From: Alphaproteobacteria bacterium
Lineage (GTDB): Bacteria > Pseudomonadota > Alphaproteobacteria > RF32 > CAG-239
Direction: 5' to 3'
DNA length: 15,312 bases
NCBI GenBank assembly: GCA_024408895.1
Contig: JAKSUO010000010.1
Span: 1 to 15,312, forward strand
Numbering within the stretch: position 1 is the first letter of the stretch; each line of letters starts with the position of its first letter. Position numbers and translations under genes: made by a program. The notes beneath the pieces are model-generated. The model searched no databases, had not been told where the DNA came from, and saw only the letters and a program-made list of their open reading frames with translations. This document shows positions 8,030 to 15,206 of the stretch, piece by piece.

Positions 8030-9903
8030 TATTCGCCGAGTCCCGCACGTTGATAATTCACTTCAATTTTATAATTTTTAGCAAAATCCTGCAACAGTGC
8101 ATTTTCCATTTCACGAACTGTTTCGGCATATAATGCTTGTTTGATAAACAGCTTATCATCTTCGGATAATGAAGCCGAATCGTCATAAACATTCGTTGTT
8201 ACGGCCACAATATAGTCATCTCCCGTTTTAACGATTTGCGGTTCATCTTTGGCTGCGGCAAACAAATTGCGCATTTCTTCATAATTCAAAACATCAAATG
8301 TTTCGCTACGAGTAACCGGCATCGTATTTTTTACCGGCAAAGAATAACGGCGTGCAACAGTGATGATATCATCCCCGGCTTCCAGATCATGCTGAATATT
8401 ATCCAATGTTTCCTGAACAACGGCAGCACGTTCATTTTCAAGCCAAAATTCTTTGAGCTTAGAGGTTGCGTCCTCACGCGGCATCATATGTGTTTCATTA
8501 ATTTTATCAATCTGTACGACAACAATTCCGTCATCGGTTTCCACACTCTGACCGGCTTCACCTTCATTGTAGGAGAACACCACATCAAGAACATCTTTAT
8601 TTTTCAAAACCTCTGCCAAGTCGGCATCAGCAACCAAGAATGTTCCGTCTTCCGCCAATTCAGTAACCTGACGAAGTTCAACCCCGTATTTTTCGGCAAC
8701 TGCGGATAATTCCGCGCCGGCACCGAGTTCATCTTCAATGGCCGTCATAATTTCATAACCGTCATCATAGATTTTATCTTGTTTTAGTTCGGCAACGATT
8801 TTAGCTTCCGCTTCATCTTTCGGTGTAACAACGGCATCTTTCGTGCCGATAACTTTAATAATCTGCCAACTGTCGGCAATATTTTGCGGTTTAGACGGCA
8901 TATTAAGCGGCAAAGCAAAAATCACTTCGGCGAGTTCTTCCGTTAAATTATCCTGACTTACAAAACCCAACGATGTATCTTCTTCGCTCTGACCGTATTC
9001 CTTTGCCGTTTGAGCAAAATCGGCACCGGATGACAATTTAGCGTAAGCTTCATCGGCCTTGTCTTTGGCATCAAAAGCCATTTGCAAAACATTGCGTTGT
9101 TTCGGTTGTTCAACCTCCTCTTCGTGTTCTTTATAATAAGCCTGAATTTCTTCCGGTGAAACTTCTATATTGTTTAGCAAAACACTTTCCGGCAAATATA
9201 ACACGCTGATATTACGCGTTTCCGGAATCATAAATTCATCTTTCAAATCATCATAATATTGATCCAACTCTTCTTCGCTCGGTTCACGCGTAATCGGAGC
9301 GGTTGCATTTTCTATCTTAATATATTTAAAGGTACGGCGCTGCCCCAAAACTTTTGCCATCATTTGCTGAGCAATTTCCGGCACATTTTCAAAAGAAACC
9401 TGAGAATCCAGAAGAACACGGCGTGCCACATTCAACTTAACTTTTTGCACATATTCGCTTTCGCTTTGTCCGGTCTGTTGCAAATATGTTTTGAACATTT
9501 CGCGATTAAATTGATTATTTACCATAAATTGAGGTGTCACAAAAATAATCTGACGAATAAGATTTTCTGTAAAATCAACATGATATTTACGCATAGTATT
9601 TTGCAAAATCATATCATCTACTTCCGCTTTCAAAACCGCATTGGCAATTTGATTTCTCTGATCGCTGTTTTCTTCCAAATCCATTCCGCTCAAATTTTTA
9701 AACTCCAGCAATTTTTTCTGCAGACGATAGCTGTACTCACTTTGAGACAATTCCAAATCATCAACTTTGGCAACAGTTTTATTGCTGTTTGCCGCGCCGA
9801 TATAACTTGACACACCAAACAAAGACATAAAGCTCAAAGCCGTAATGGTTAAGATAATTTTTGTAAAAATACTTTCATGTAATTTGGTAAATTTATTAAT
9901 CAT
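8029..9903 (-). CDS. ppiD: PpiD-like periplasmic peptidyl-prolyl isomerase / SurA N-domain protein
   Basis: An inner-membrane-anchored periplasmic folding factor acting on proteins emerging from the Sec translocon. It has 624 residues, near the family norm. A short cytoplasmic N-terminus is followed by one hydrophobic helix at about 14-35. Next comes a SurA/PpiD-type helical chaperone domain (about 45-200) and a parvulin rotamase domain at about 269-354 (RNVLQMAFDAKDKADEAY through SWQIIKVIG), including the SGADFAQTAKEYGQ segment typical of parvulins. A second, weaker helical/rotamase-like half and a C-terminal helical region follow. The rotamase may be inactive as in other PpiD proteins; I did not identify all catalytic residues. 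The ATG has TAGGA at 9911-9915, seven bases upstream. It is divergent to tpiA and translationally coupled to fmt. Confidence 0.92.
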   Translation of the reverse strand: MINKFTKLHESIFTKIILTITALSFMSLFGVSSYIGAANSNKTVAKVDDLELSQSEYSYRLQKKLLEFKNLSGMDLEENSDQRNQIANAVLKAEVDDMILQNTMRKYHVDFTENLIRQIIFVTPQFMVNNQFNREMFKTYLQQTGQSESEYVQKVKLNVARRVLLDSQVSFENVPEIAQQMMAKVLGQRRTFKYIKIENATAPITREPSEEELDQYYDDLKDEFMIPETRNISVLYLPESVLLNNIEVSPEEIQAYYKEHEEEVEQPKQRNVLQMAFDAKDKADEAYAKLSSGADFAQTAKEYGQSEEDTSLGFVSQDNLTEELAEVIFALPLNMPSKPQNIADSWQIIKVIGTKDAVVTPKDEAEAKIVAELKQDKIYDDGYEIMTAIEDELGAGAELSAVAEKYGVELRQVTELAEDGTFLVADADLAEVLKNKDVLDVVFSYNEGEAGQSVETDDGIVVVQIDKINETHMMPREDATSKLKEFWLENERAAVVQETLDNIQHDLEAGDDIITVARRYSLPVKNTMPVTRSETFDVLNYEEMRNLFAAAKDEPQIVKTGDDYIVAVTTNVYDDSASLSEDDKLFIKQALYAETVREMENALLQDFAKNYKIEVNYQRAGLGE

Positions 9904-9937
9904 TTCCGTTTCCTAAAATTTAAAGTTAGTTTTGGTC

Positions 9938-9965
9938 ATTATAAAAATTTATATAATTATTGCAA
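9938..9965 (-). promoter_or_regulatory. Candidate promoter for ppiD-fmt
   Basis: TTGCAA (9960-9965), 16-base spacer and perfect TATAAT (9938-9943), reading toward ppiD and placing the transcription start roughly 25-30 bases before its ATG. This is one of the better sigma70-like matches in the window. Confidence 0.55.
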
Positions 9966-10015
9966 TTCTTAATTTGAATTATGCAACGTAATAAAACAGT
10001 GGCAAAACACGTTTT

Positions 10016-10044
10016 TTTACTGGAAAGTTATTTTTTAGTATGTT
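10016..10044 (+). promoter_or_regulatory. Weak candidate promoter for tpiA-secG
   Basis: TTTACT (10016-10021), 17-base spacer, TATGTT (10039-10044), about 40 bases before the tpiA start. The -10 match is modest. The rest of the divergent gap (9904-10085) is AT-rich without other clear signals. Confidence 0.3.
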
Positions 10045-10085
10045 ACAAGTATGCCAGTTTATATTTACAAATGGGGTTTTATAAT

Positions 10086-10844
10086 ATGGCTAGAAAAAAA
10101 TTAATTGCCGGAAACTGGAAAATGAACTGTCTGACGGAAGAAGGCGTTGCGTTGGCGAAATCTGTTGCCGCCAAGGTAAAGGAAAATAAATTTAATTGTG
10201 ACTTTTTGATTTGTCCGCCGTTCACAATATTGGCTGCGGTTAAAAAATGTTTGCGCGGCACAAAAATTGCTTTGGGCGCACAAGATGTCCACTTTGCGGA
10301 AAAAGGTGCGCACACGGGCGATATCAGTCCGCTGATGTTGACAGATTTAGGTTGCGGCTACACTATTATCGGTCACTCCGAAAGACGTGTTGATCATTTT
10401 GAAACCAATGAACTGATTTGTAAAAAGGCAGTTGCTTCGCATAGTGCCGGTTTAACAACCGTTATTTGTATCGGGGAAACCGGTGCAGAACGTGATGCCG
10501 GCAAAACAATTAAAGTTTGCCAAGATGAAATCAACGGCTCTGTTCCTAATGACGCAACCGCTAAAAATACGGTTATTGCTTATGAACCGATTTGGGCTAT
10601 CGGCACCGGCAAAACGCCAACTGCGGCCGATGTTCAGGAAGTTCATGCTGCCATTCGTAAAGCCTTGGCTAAAAAGTTGGGACGCGCCACGGCAAACAAA
10701 ATGAAGATATTATACGGTGGTTCGGTTAAACCTAATAATGCGGCCGAATTGCTTTCACTGCCTGATGTTGACGGTGCCTTAATCGGCGGTGCCAGCTTGA
10801 AAGCAGATGATTTTATTGCTATTGCACACAATTCTTGTAAATAA
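10086..10844 (+). CDS. tpiA: Triose-phosphate isomerase
   Basis: Interconverts dihydroxyacetone phosphate and glyceraldehyde-3-phosphate in glycolysis and gluconeogenesis. It is 252 residues long, the normal TIM-barrel length. Catalytic residues are visible: Lys12 in AGNWKMN (8-14), His97 in IIGHSERR (94-101), and Glu167 in AYEPIWAIGTGKTPT (165-179, including the flexible loop 6). The C-terminal phosphate-binding loops are LYGGSVKPNN and GALIGGASL. I use the ATG at 10086; the frame is open further upstream (ATGs at 9981 and 10071), but only this start gives the standard N-terminus directly before AGNWKMN. The upstream Shine-Dalgarno is poor (TGGGGT). secG follows after 14 bases, and the divergent ppiD gene lies upstream. 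Confidence 0.97.
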   Translation: MARKKLIAGNWKMNCLTEEGVALAKSVAAKVKENKFNCDFLICPPFTILAAVKKCLRGTKIALGAQDVHFAEKGAHTGDISPLMLTDLGCGYTIIGHSERRVDHFETNELICKKAVASHSAGLTTVICIGETGAERDAGKTIKVCQDEINGSVPNDATAKNTVIAYEPIWAIGTGKTPTAADVQEVHAAIRKALAKKLGRATANKMKILYGGSVKPNNAAELLSLPDVDGALIGGASLKADDFIAIAHNSCK

Positions 10845-10858
10845 GAAAGGATAATTTA

Positions 10859-11239
10859 ATGGGTTCTGTATTGTTGGTTTTACAATTAATTGTTGCCATT
10901 TTTTTGGTGGCCGTAATTTTAATGCAACGTTCTAACGGTGGCGCGCTCAGCGGATTGGGCGGTGACAGCGGTATCGGCGGATTAATCAGTGCGCGCGGCA
11001 AAGGTAATATTTTAACACGAATTACCGCCGTTCTGGCAACTTTATTTTTCGCCTTAAGTATGGCTATTTCCATCTATTTCAGCCGCGTGGAAGTAAAAAC
11101 ATCCTCTATTGTTGACGGTGTTGCAAATTCGGCTGCGCCTGTTGCCGAAAATAATATTCCTGCACAAGAAGAAAATGCACCTGAAACATCAGAGGCACAG
11201 GAAGAATCTGCGAATCCTCAAGTTCCAGTTGCGGAATAA
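10859..11239 (+). CDS. secG: Preprotein translocase subunit SecG
   Basis: Small accessory subunit of the SecYEG channel in the inner membrane. Two hydrophobic helices are visible, at about 4-22 and 52-74. They are joined by a Gly-rich loop with SNGGALSGLGGDSG (25-38), the SecG signature, starting right after LMQ. The core ends near residue 80. Residues 81-126 form a hydrophilic tail rich in Ala, Glu, Pro and Gln, longer than in minimal SecG proteins but common in Alphaproteobacteria. AAAGGA (10846-10851) lies seven bases before the ATG, 14 bases after the tpiA stop, so the two are probably co-transcribed. A terminator-like hairpin follows. Confidence 0.95.
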   Translation: MGSVLLVLQLIVAIFLVAVILMQRSNGGALSGLGGDSGIGGLISARGKGNILTRITAVLATLFFALSMAISIYFSRVEVKTSSIVDGVANSAAPVAENNIPAQEENAPETSEAQEESANPQVPVAE

Positions 11240-11265
11240 ATAAGTGGAAAATGAAAGGTTTGGAT

Positions 11266-11296
11266 AAAGGCGCTTGATAAATAGGTGCCTTTTTCT
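11266..11296 (+). terminator. Terminator-like hairpin between secG and pyrG
   Basis: AAAGGCGC (11266-11273) pairs with GTGCCTTT (11285-11292, one G-T wobble) around an 11-base loop, and the right arm runs into a five-base T tract. It sits 31 bases before the pyrG start. It can end the tpiA-secG transcript or act as an attenuator upstream of pyrG. I see no clear separate pyrG promoter between hairpin and gene. Confidence 0.6.
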
Positions 11297-11327
11297 CTGT
11301 GAATACAAATTCTAAGGAACTACAAAT

Positions 11328-12980
11328 ATGTCTGAATATGCACTAAATCCTAAATCTCGCTTTATTTTCATTACCGGAGGTGTTGTTTCATCATTGGGTA
11401 AAGGTTTGGCCTCCGCCTCATTGGCCGCTGTTTTACAAGCGCGCGGATACAAAGTCAGACTGCGTAAATTAGACCCGTATCTCAACGTTGATCCCGGAAC
11501 AATGAATCCTTGCCAACACGGCGAGGTTTTTGTAACCGATGACGGCACGGAAGCTGATTTGGATTTGGGACATTATGAACGATTTTCCGGAGTGCCTGCC
11601 AAAAAAACAGACAGCGTTACTACCGGTAAAATTTATCAACGTGTTATAGAAAAAGAACGACGCGGTTTTTATCTTGGCTCAACCATTCAGGTTATTCCGC
11701 ACGTTACAAATGAAATCAAAGAATTTATACTTTCTGATATTACAGACGAAGATTTCGTTTTGTGTGAAATCGGCGGAACAGTCGGCGATATTGAAGGGCA
11801 GCCTTATCTGGAAGCCATTCGTCAAGTTGCTTATGAATTAGGCAGAGACCGCACGATGTTTATTCATGTTACGCTGCTGCCTTATATTCCGACAGCCGGT
11901 GAATTAAAAACAAAGCCGACACAACACTCAGTTAAAAAATTACAGGAGTATGGTATTCAACCGGATATGATTCTTTGTCGCACACAGGTTCCTATTCCGG
12001 AAAATGAAAAGCGTAAATTAGCACTGTTCTGCAACGTTAAAGAAGAAAACGTTATTACGGCAATGGATGCCGCCAGTATTTATCAGGTTCCTCTGGCATA
12101 TTCGGGTGAAGGAATGGACCGACAGGTATGCAAGCATTTTAACCTGCCATACAACCAGCCGACAGATTTATCAAAATGGGAACACATCATCAACATCTTA
12201 AAATCACCCGAAGGCGAAGTTCGTATCGCCGTTGTCGGTAAATATATGATGTTGCTTGAAGCATATAAATCTTTGCATGAAGCTCTCATTCACGGAGGTA
12301 TCGCCAATAAATACAAGGTTAAAATCAAATGGGTAGATTCTGAACAATTAGAAAAAGAAGACGCCTCCAACATCTTGAATGACGTCAGTGCGATTTTGGT
12401 ACCTGGCGGTTTCGGAGAGCGTGGCACATTAGGGATGATTAATGCTATTAAGTATGCGCGCGAGTACAAAATTCCGTTTTTGGGAATATGCTTCGGTATG
12501 CAAATGGCTGTTATTGAAACTATGCGCAATATTTGCGGCATCAAAAACGCAGGAACTACGGAATTGGATGAAAATTGCGAACCTGTTATCGGCTTAATGA
12601 CCGAATGGGATAAAGACGGCGCCAAACAAATTCGCCACAAAGACGGAGACTTGGGTGGCACAATGCGGCTTGGTGCTTATTTCTGTGATTTAAAGCCAGG
12701 TTCTAAGGCAGCTCAAATTTACGGCACGGACAAAATTTCTGAACGGCATCGTCATCGTTATGAAGTTAATATAAAATATAAAGATATGCTGAATAAGGCC
12801 GGAATGATCGTAACCGGTTTATCACCGGACGGGAATTTACCGGAAATTGTTGAGTTGCAAGATCATCCGTGGTTTATCGGCGTTCAGTTCCATCCGGAAT
12901 TGAAATCACGTCCGTTTGAGCCACACCCGTTATTTGTATCTTTTGTTAAAGCAGCCATAGATAATTCACGTTTAGTTTAA
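11328..12980 (+). CDS. pyrG: CTP synthase
   Basis: ATP-dependent amination of UTP to CTP using glutamine, the last step of pyrimidine nucleotide synthesis. It has 550 residues, the usual length. The N-terminal synthase domain opens with FIFITGGVVSSLGKGLASAS (P-loop-like), followed by KLDPYLNVDPGTMNPCQHGE and EIGGTVGDIEGQPYLEA. The C-terminal class I glutamine amidotransferase domain has the oxyanion loop PGGFGERG, the nucleophile Cys388 in GICFGMQ, and the His522/Glu524 pair in FHPE. AAGGA at 11314-11318 precedes the ATG by nine bases. ugd starts 15 bases after the stop, so the two are likely co-transcribed. In many alphaproteobacteria kdsA or eno follows pyrG; here ugd does. Confidence 0.98.
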   Translation: MSEYALNPKSRFIFITGGVVSSLGKGLASASLAAVLQARGYKVRLRKLDPYLNVDPGTMNPCQHGEVFVTDDGTEADLDLGHYERFSGVPAKKTDSVTTGKIYQRVIEKERRGFYLGSTIQVIPHVTNEIKEFILSDITDEDFVLCEIGGTVGDIEGQPYLEAIRQVAYELGRDRTMFIHVTLLPYIPTAGELKTKPTQHSVKKLQEYGIQPDMILCRTQVPIPENEKRKLALFCNVKEENVITAMDAASIYQVPLAYSGEGMDRQVCKHFNLPYNQPTDLSKWEHIINILKSPEGEVRIAVVGKYMMLLEAYKSLHEALIHGGIANKYKVKIKWVDSEQLEKEDASNILNDVSAILVPGGFGERGTLGMINAIKYAREYKIPFLGICFGMQMAVIETMRNICGIKNAGTTELDENCEPVIGLMTEWDKDGAKQIRHKDGDLGGTMRLGAYFCDLKPGSKAAQIYGTDKISERHRHRYEVNIKYKDMLNKAGMIVTGLSPDGNLPEIVELQDHPWFIGVQFHPELKSRPFEPHPLFVSFVKAAIDNSRLV

Positions 12981-12985
12981 TATAT

Positions 12986-12991
12986 GGAGAG
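12986..12991 (+). promoter_or_regulatory. Ribosome binding site deciding a GTG start for ugd
   Basis: GGAGAG just before GTG at 12996. The in-frame ATG at 12984 overlaps this site and has no Shine-Dalgarno of its own. The GTG start gives the family-typical N-terminus MKIAIIGTGYVG. Confidence 0.6.
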
Positions 12992-12995
12992 AAAA

Positions 12996-14300
12996 GTGAA
13001 AATTGCCATTATCGGGACAGGTTACGTCGGCTTACCGAGCGGAGTCGGTTTTGCCGAACTGGGAAACGATGTTTGCTGTATTGATAACAACATCAATAAA
13101 ATAGATTTATTAAACAAAGGTATTTTGACCTTATATGAAGATGGTTTGGAAGAAATGTTCAAGCGTAACGTTCAAGCCGGACGCTTACGTTTTACTACCT
13201 CTATGAAAGAAGGTGTTTCAACTGCTGATATAGTTATTAGTGCCGTCGGCACACCGCCTCATCCGATAACCAAAGAAGCAGATTTGCAATATATTGAAGC
13301 GGCCGCAAGCGAACTGGCAAATTATATACAAGGATACACAGTTATTGCCACCAAATCAACCGTACCGGTAGGCACCGGAGATAAAATAGAAGGGATTATC
13401 CGTAAAATTAATCCAAAGGCGGATGCTGATGTCATTTCTTTGCCGGAATTTTTGCGTGAAGGTTTTGCTATTCATGATTTTTTTGCTCCCGACAGAATTA
13501 TTGTCGGTACAAATTCGGAACGCGCACGCGCCGTCATCAAAGAATTGTATGCCCCATTTAAAAACAGCACAATGTTGTTTGTTAATCGCAAATCAAGCGA
13601 AACAATCAAATATGCCTCCAATGCGTTTTTGGCTGTTAAGTTAAATTACATTAATGAAATGGCAAATTTCTGCGAAAAAACGGGCGCAGACCTTGATGAA
13701 GTTGCGAAAGGTATGGGCTTAGACAGCCGAATCGGCAACAAGTTTTTGAAAGCCGGCCCGGGATTTGGCGGAAGTTGTTTCCCGAAGGATACGCACGCCA
13801 TGTCATTTATGGCACGCCAGTATGGCATCACTATGCCGCTGATTGATACAACCATTGCGGAAAATGATGCGCGACCATCCATTATGGCTGAGCGTATTCT
13901 GAATTTAGCCGATGCAAATGCCAAAATCGCCGTTTTAGGTTTGGCATTCAAAGACGGTACGGATGATTGCCGCACCAGCCCTGCTATTCAGATTATCAGC
14001 AAAATGTTGGAGAAAAAAGCCAATATAACTGCCTATGACCCGAAAGCAAATATTTCGGCATTAAAAATATTGGGCAACAAAATTGCTTATGCGGAAAATG
14101 CCTATGATGCGGTAAAAGATGCCGATGTCATTGCCATATTAACCGAATGGAAACAATTTAAAGAATTGGATTGGCATAAGATTGCTACTTTGGCAAAAAG
14201 CAAAACCATCATGGATTGCCGCAATTTACTCCCTGCCGATGAAATGCAGGCATTAGGCTTTACTTATTGCTGTATCGGCAAGAGAGATATTACATGCTAA
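12996..14300 (+). CDS. ugd: UDP-glucose 6-dehydrogenase
   Basis: Oxidises UDP-glucose to UDP-glucuronate with two NAD+, providing precursors for acidic surface glycans or lipid A modification; the substrate is the product of GalU, also in this window. About 434 residues, normal length. The NAD-binding Rossmann fold starts at the N-terminus (IAIIGTGYVGLPSG). KSTVPVGTGD and PEFLREGFAIHDFFAPDRII lie in the N-terminal domain. The dimer helix carries NAFLAVKLNYINE. The catalytic Cys261 is in FGGSCFPKD. The C-terminal UDP-binding domain has LAFKDGTDDCRTSPA. Start chosen at GTG 12996 on the strength of the ribosome binding site; ATG 12984 would add four residues. It follows pyrG by 15 bases. The annotation is secure for the family; UDP-N-acetylmannosamine dehydrogenases are more distant. 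Confidence 0.95.
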   Translation: MKIAIIGTGYVGLPSGVGFAELGNDVCCIDNNINKIDLLNKGILTLYEDGLEEMFKRNVQAGRLRFTTSMKEGVSTADIVISAVGTPPHPITKEADLQYIEAAASELANYIQGYTVIATKSTVPVGTGDKIEGIIRKINPKADADVISLPEFLREGFAIHDFFAPDRIIVGTNSERARAVIKELYAPFKNSTMLFVNRKSSETIKYASNAFLAVKLNYINEMANFCEKTGADLDEVAKGMGLDSRIGNKFLKAGPGFGGSCFPKDTHAMSFMARQYGITMPLIDTTIAENDARPSIMAERILNLADANAKIAVLGLAFKDGTDDCRTSPAIQIISKMLEKKANITAYDPKANISALKILGNKIAYAENAYDAVKDADVIAILTEWKQFKELDWHKIATLAKSKTIMDCRNLLPADEMQALGFTYCCIGKRDITC

Positions 14301-14329
14301 AAATACCACAAGCAGTTATTGTTTTTGCT

Positions 14330-14355
14330 TTGCTGGAGTGAGCTTGCAGTTCTCG
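14330..14355 (+). repeat. 26-base direct repeat, copy 1
   Basis: Matches copy 2 at 15120-15145 at 22 of 26 positions, same orientation; the shared core is TGAGCTTGCA, ending in TCGAG. A short conserved stem (CTTG with CGAG) encloses a 7-base loop that holds three of the four differences. Lies in the gap between ugd and the cysteine hydrolase gene. Confidence 0.7.
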
Positions 14356-14367
14356 AGATAAAAATAT

Positions 14368-14398
14368 GTTTAACAAATATAAAGATTTTATTTGTATA
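14368..14398 (+). promoter_or_regulatory. Candidate promoter for the isochorismatase-like gene
   Basis: Perfect TATAAT at 14393-14398, preceded by TG. The best -35 is TTAACA (14368-14373) with a long 19-base spacer. About 30 bases before the start codon. Confidence 0.45.
14371..14393 (+). promoter_or_regulatory. Inverted repeat, possible operator
   Basis: ACAAATA (14371-14377) and TATTTGT (14387-14393) are perfect inverted arms with a 9-base spacer. The right arm abuts and shares one base with the TATAAT box of the hydrolase promoter, the position expected of a repressor site. AT-rich sequence makes chance arms possible. Confidence 0.35.
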
Positions 14399-14430
14399 AT
14401 GTCAATATTGAAAAGTTTTGAGAGATAATG

Positions 14431-14871
14431 ATGAAAAAGGCACTTTTAATAATTGATGTTCAAAAATCCGCTGTTGTTAAACCGGAGATTGCGAAAAATA
14501 TTGAAAAATTACAATATGAGTATGATGTGGTTTTTGTTTCTAAATTTACCAATCAAAATTCACCATTGTTAAATTTATTGAATTGGTCCGGTTATGACGA
14601 TGAAACTCTTGCCTTTAAGCCAAAAGATAATGCAATTATATACACTAAAACAGGTTATTCTTCTTATTTGCCGGAAATGAAAGAGTTTGATGAAATACAT
14701 ATTTGCGGTTTTGATACCGATGCCTGCGTTTATAAAACCGCAATGGATTTAGCTGAAATCGGGGTTCGCCCGGTTGTTTTGAAAGATTATTGTTATAGTG
14801 CCAATCAAGAATTTCATGATATGGGATTAAAACTTTTGCAAAGAAATATCGGGATAGAAAATATTAAATAA
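14431..14871 (+). CDS. Isochorismatase-family cysteine hydrolase, substrate unknown
   Basis: A small cytosolic hydrolase of the isochorismatase/nicotinamidase-like superfamily. The three expected catalytic residues are visible: Asp9 in LLIIDVQ (5-11), Lys73 in YTKTGYS (71-77), and Cys99 in GFDTDACVYKTA (93-104), with the usual cis-peptide region just before the Cys. At 146 residues it is shorter than nicotinamidases (about 180-210) and lacks their obvious metal-binding His motif, so nicotinamide is not the clear substrate. I start at the second of two consecutive ATGs (14431), which is better spaced from GAGAG (14420-14424); the first would add one Met. It stands alone, with its own promoter, between two direct repeats. 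The family call is firm; the reaction is not predictable from sequence. Confidence 0.85.
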   Translation: MKKALLIIDVQKSAVVKPEIAKNIEKLQYEYDVVFVSKFTNQNSPLLNLLNWSGYDDETLAFKPKDNAIIYTKTGYSSYLPEMKEFDEIHICGFDTDACVYKTAMDLAEIGVRPVVLKDYCYSANQEFHDMGLKLLQRNIGIENIK

Positions 14872-15083
14872 TTAACTTTGGGGTGTTATGAATCCGAGGT
14901 TGATAATCACATATTCAAAAATGATGAAAAATTGCTATGAGATGAAATAGGCAAGAAAAAAGGCCCAAAATTGTTAAGTGCTTGATTTTTAAGGATAGTC
15001 ATAAAAATTAGTTTGAAGATTCTCCGGTGTATGGCTTTTTTCATATCAAACATTCTAACTAACTTAACTACTTGATTAAAAAA

Positions 15084-15112
15084 GAAAAAATCGCCATTTC
15101 TGACGATTTTTG
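15084..15112 (-). terminator. Rho-independent terminator for the minus-strand gene at the right edge
   Basis: AAAAATCG (15086-15093) pairs perfectly with CGATTTTT (15104-15111) around a 10-base loop that can pair two bases further. Read on the minus strand, the stem is followed by a long T-rich tail (broken by one C), which suits termination of the transcript coming from the right. The plus-strand tail is shorter, so termination there is weaker. Confidence 0.75.
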
Positions 15113-15119
15113 AACTGTG

Positions 15120-15145
15120 GCTGGACTGAGCTTGCAATCTTCGAG
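15120..15145 (+). repeat. 26-base direct repeat, copy 2
   Basis: Second copy of the element at 14330-14355, with four mismatches. Here the internal stem is longer: AGCTTG pairs with CGAGCT, with one wobble. It sits eight bases from the terminator, on the upstream side for a minus-strand transcript. Confidence 0.7.
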
Positions 15146-15206
15146 CTATTTATTAGTTGTATAATTAAATAATAATGATTACCGGCTTTTTGAATTGATA
15201 GTGTCA

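Larger units (their letters stand above)
14872..15206. other. Gene-poor intergenic stretch
   Basis: About 335 AT-rich bases between the hydrolase stop and the stop of the minus-strand gene at the right edge. It contains one terminator and repeat copy 2. Plus-strand frames are broken by many stops. No tRNA-like sequence, no protein domain and no transposase motif was recognised. A 43-codon minus-strand frame (15076-15207) crosses the repeat and the terminator and is probably not a gene. Confidence 0.5.

Noticed and set aside
8236..8709. 157-codon open frame on the plus strand, antisense to ppiD
   Set aside because: Shadow of the ppiD reading frame; no motif and implausible composition.
9259..9810. 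183-codon open frame on the plus strand, antisense to ppiD
   Set aside because: Composition is rich in Phe, His, Ile and Asn with no recognisable domain. It lies wholly inside a well-supported gene on the other strand and has no ribosome binding site context.
14301..14329. Possible weak hairpin after ugd as a terminator
   Set aside because: The stem needs a bulge and is not followed by a T-run, so termination is not supported.
14907..15137. 76-codon minus-strand frame starting in repeat copy 2
   Set aside because: It runs straight through a terminator hairpin, has no convincing ribosome binding site and matches no family I recognise.
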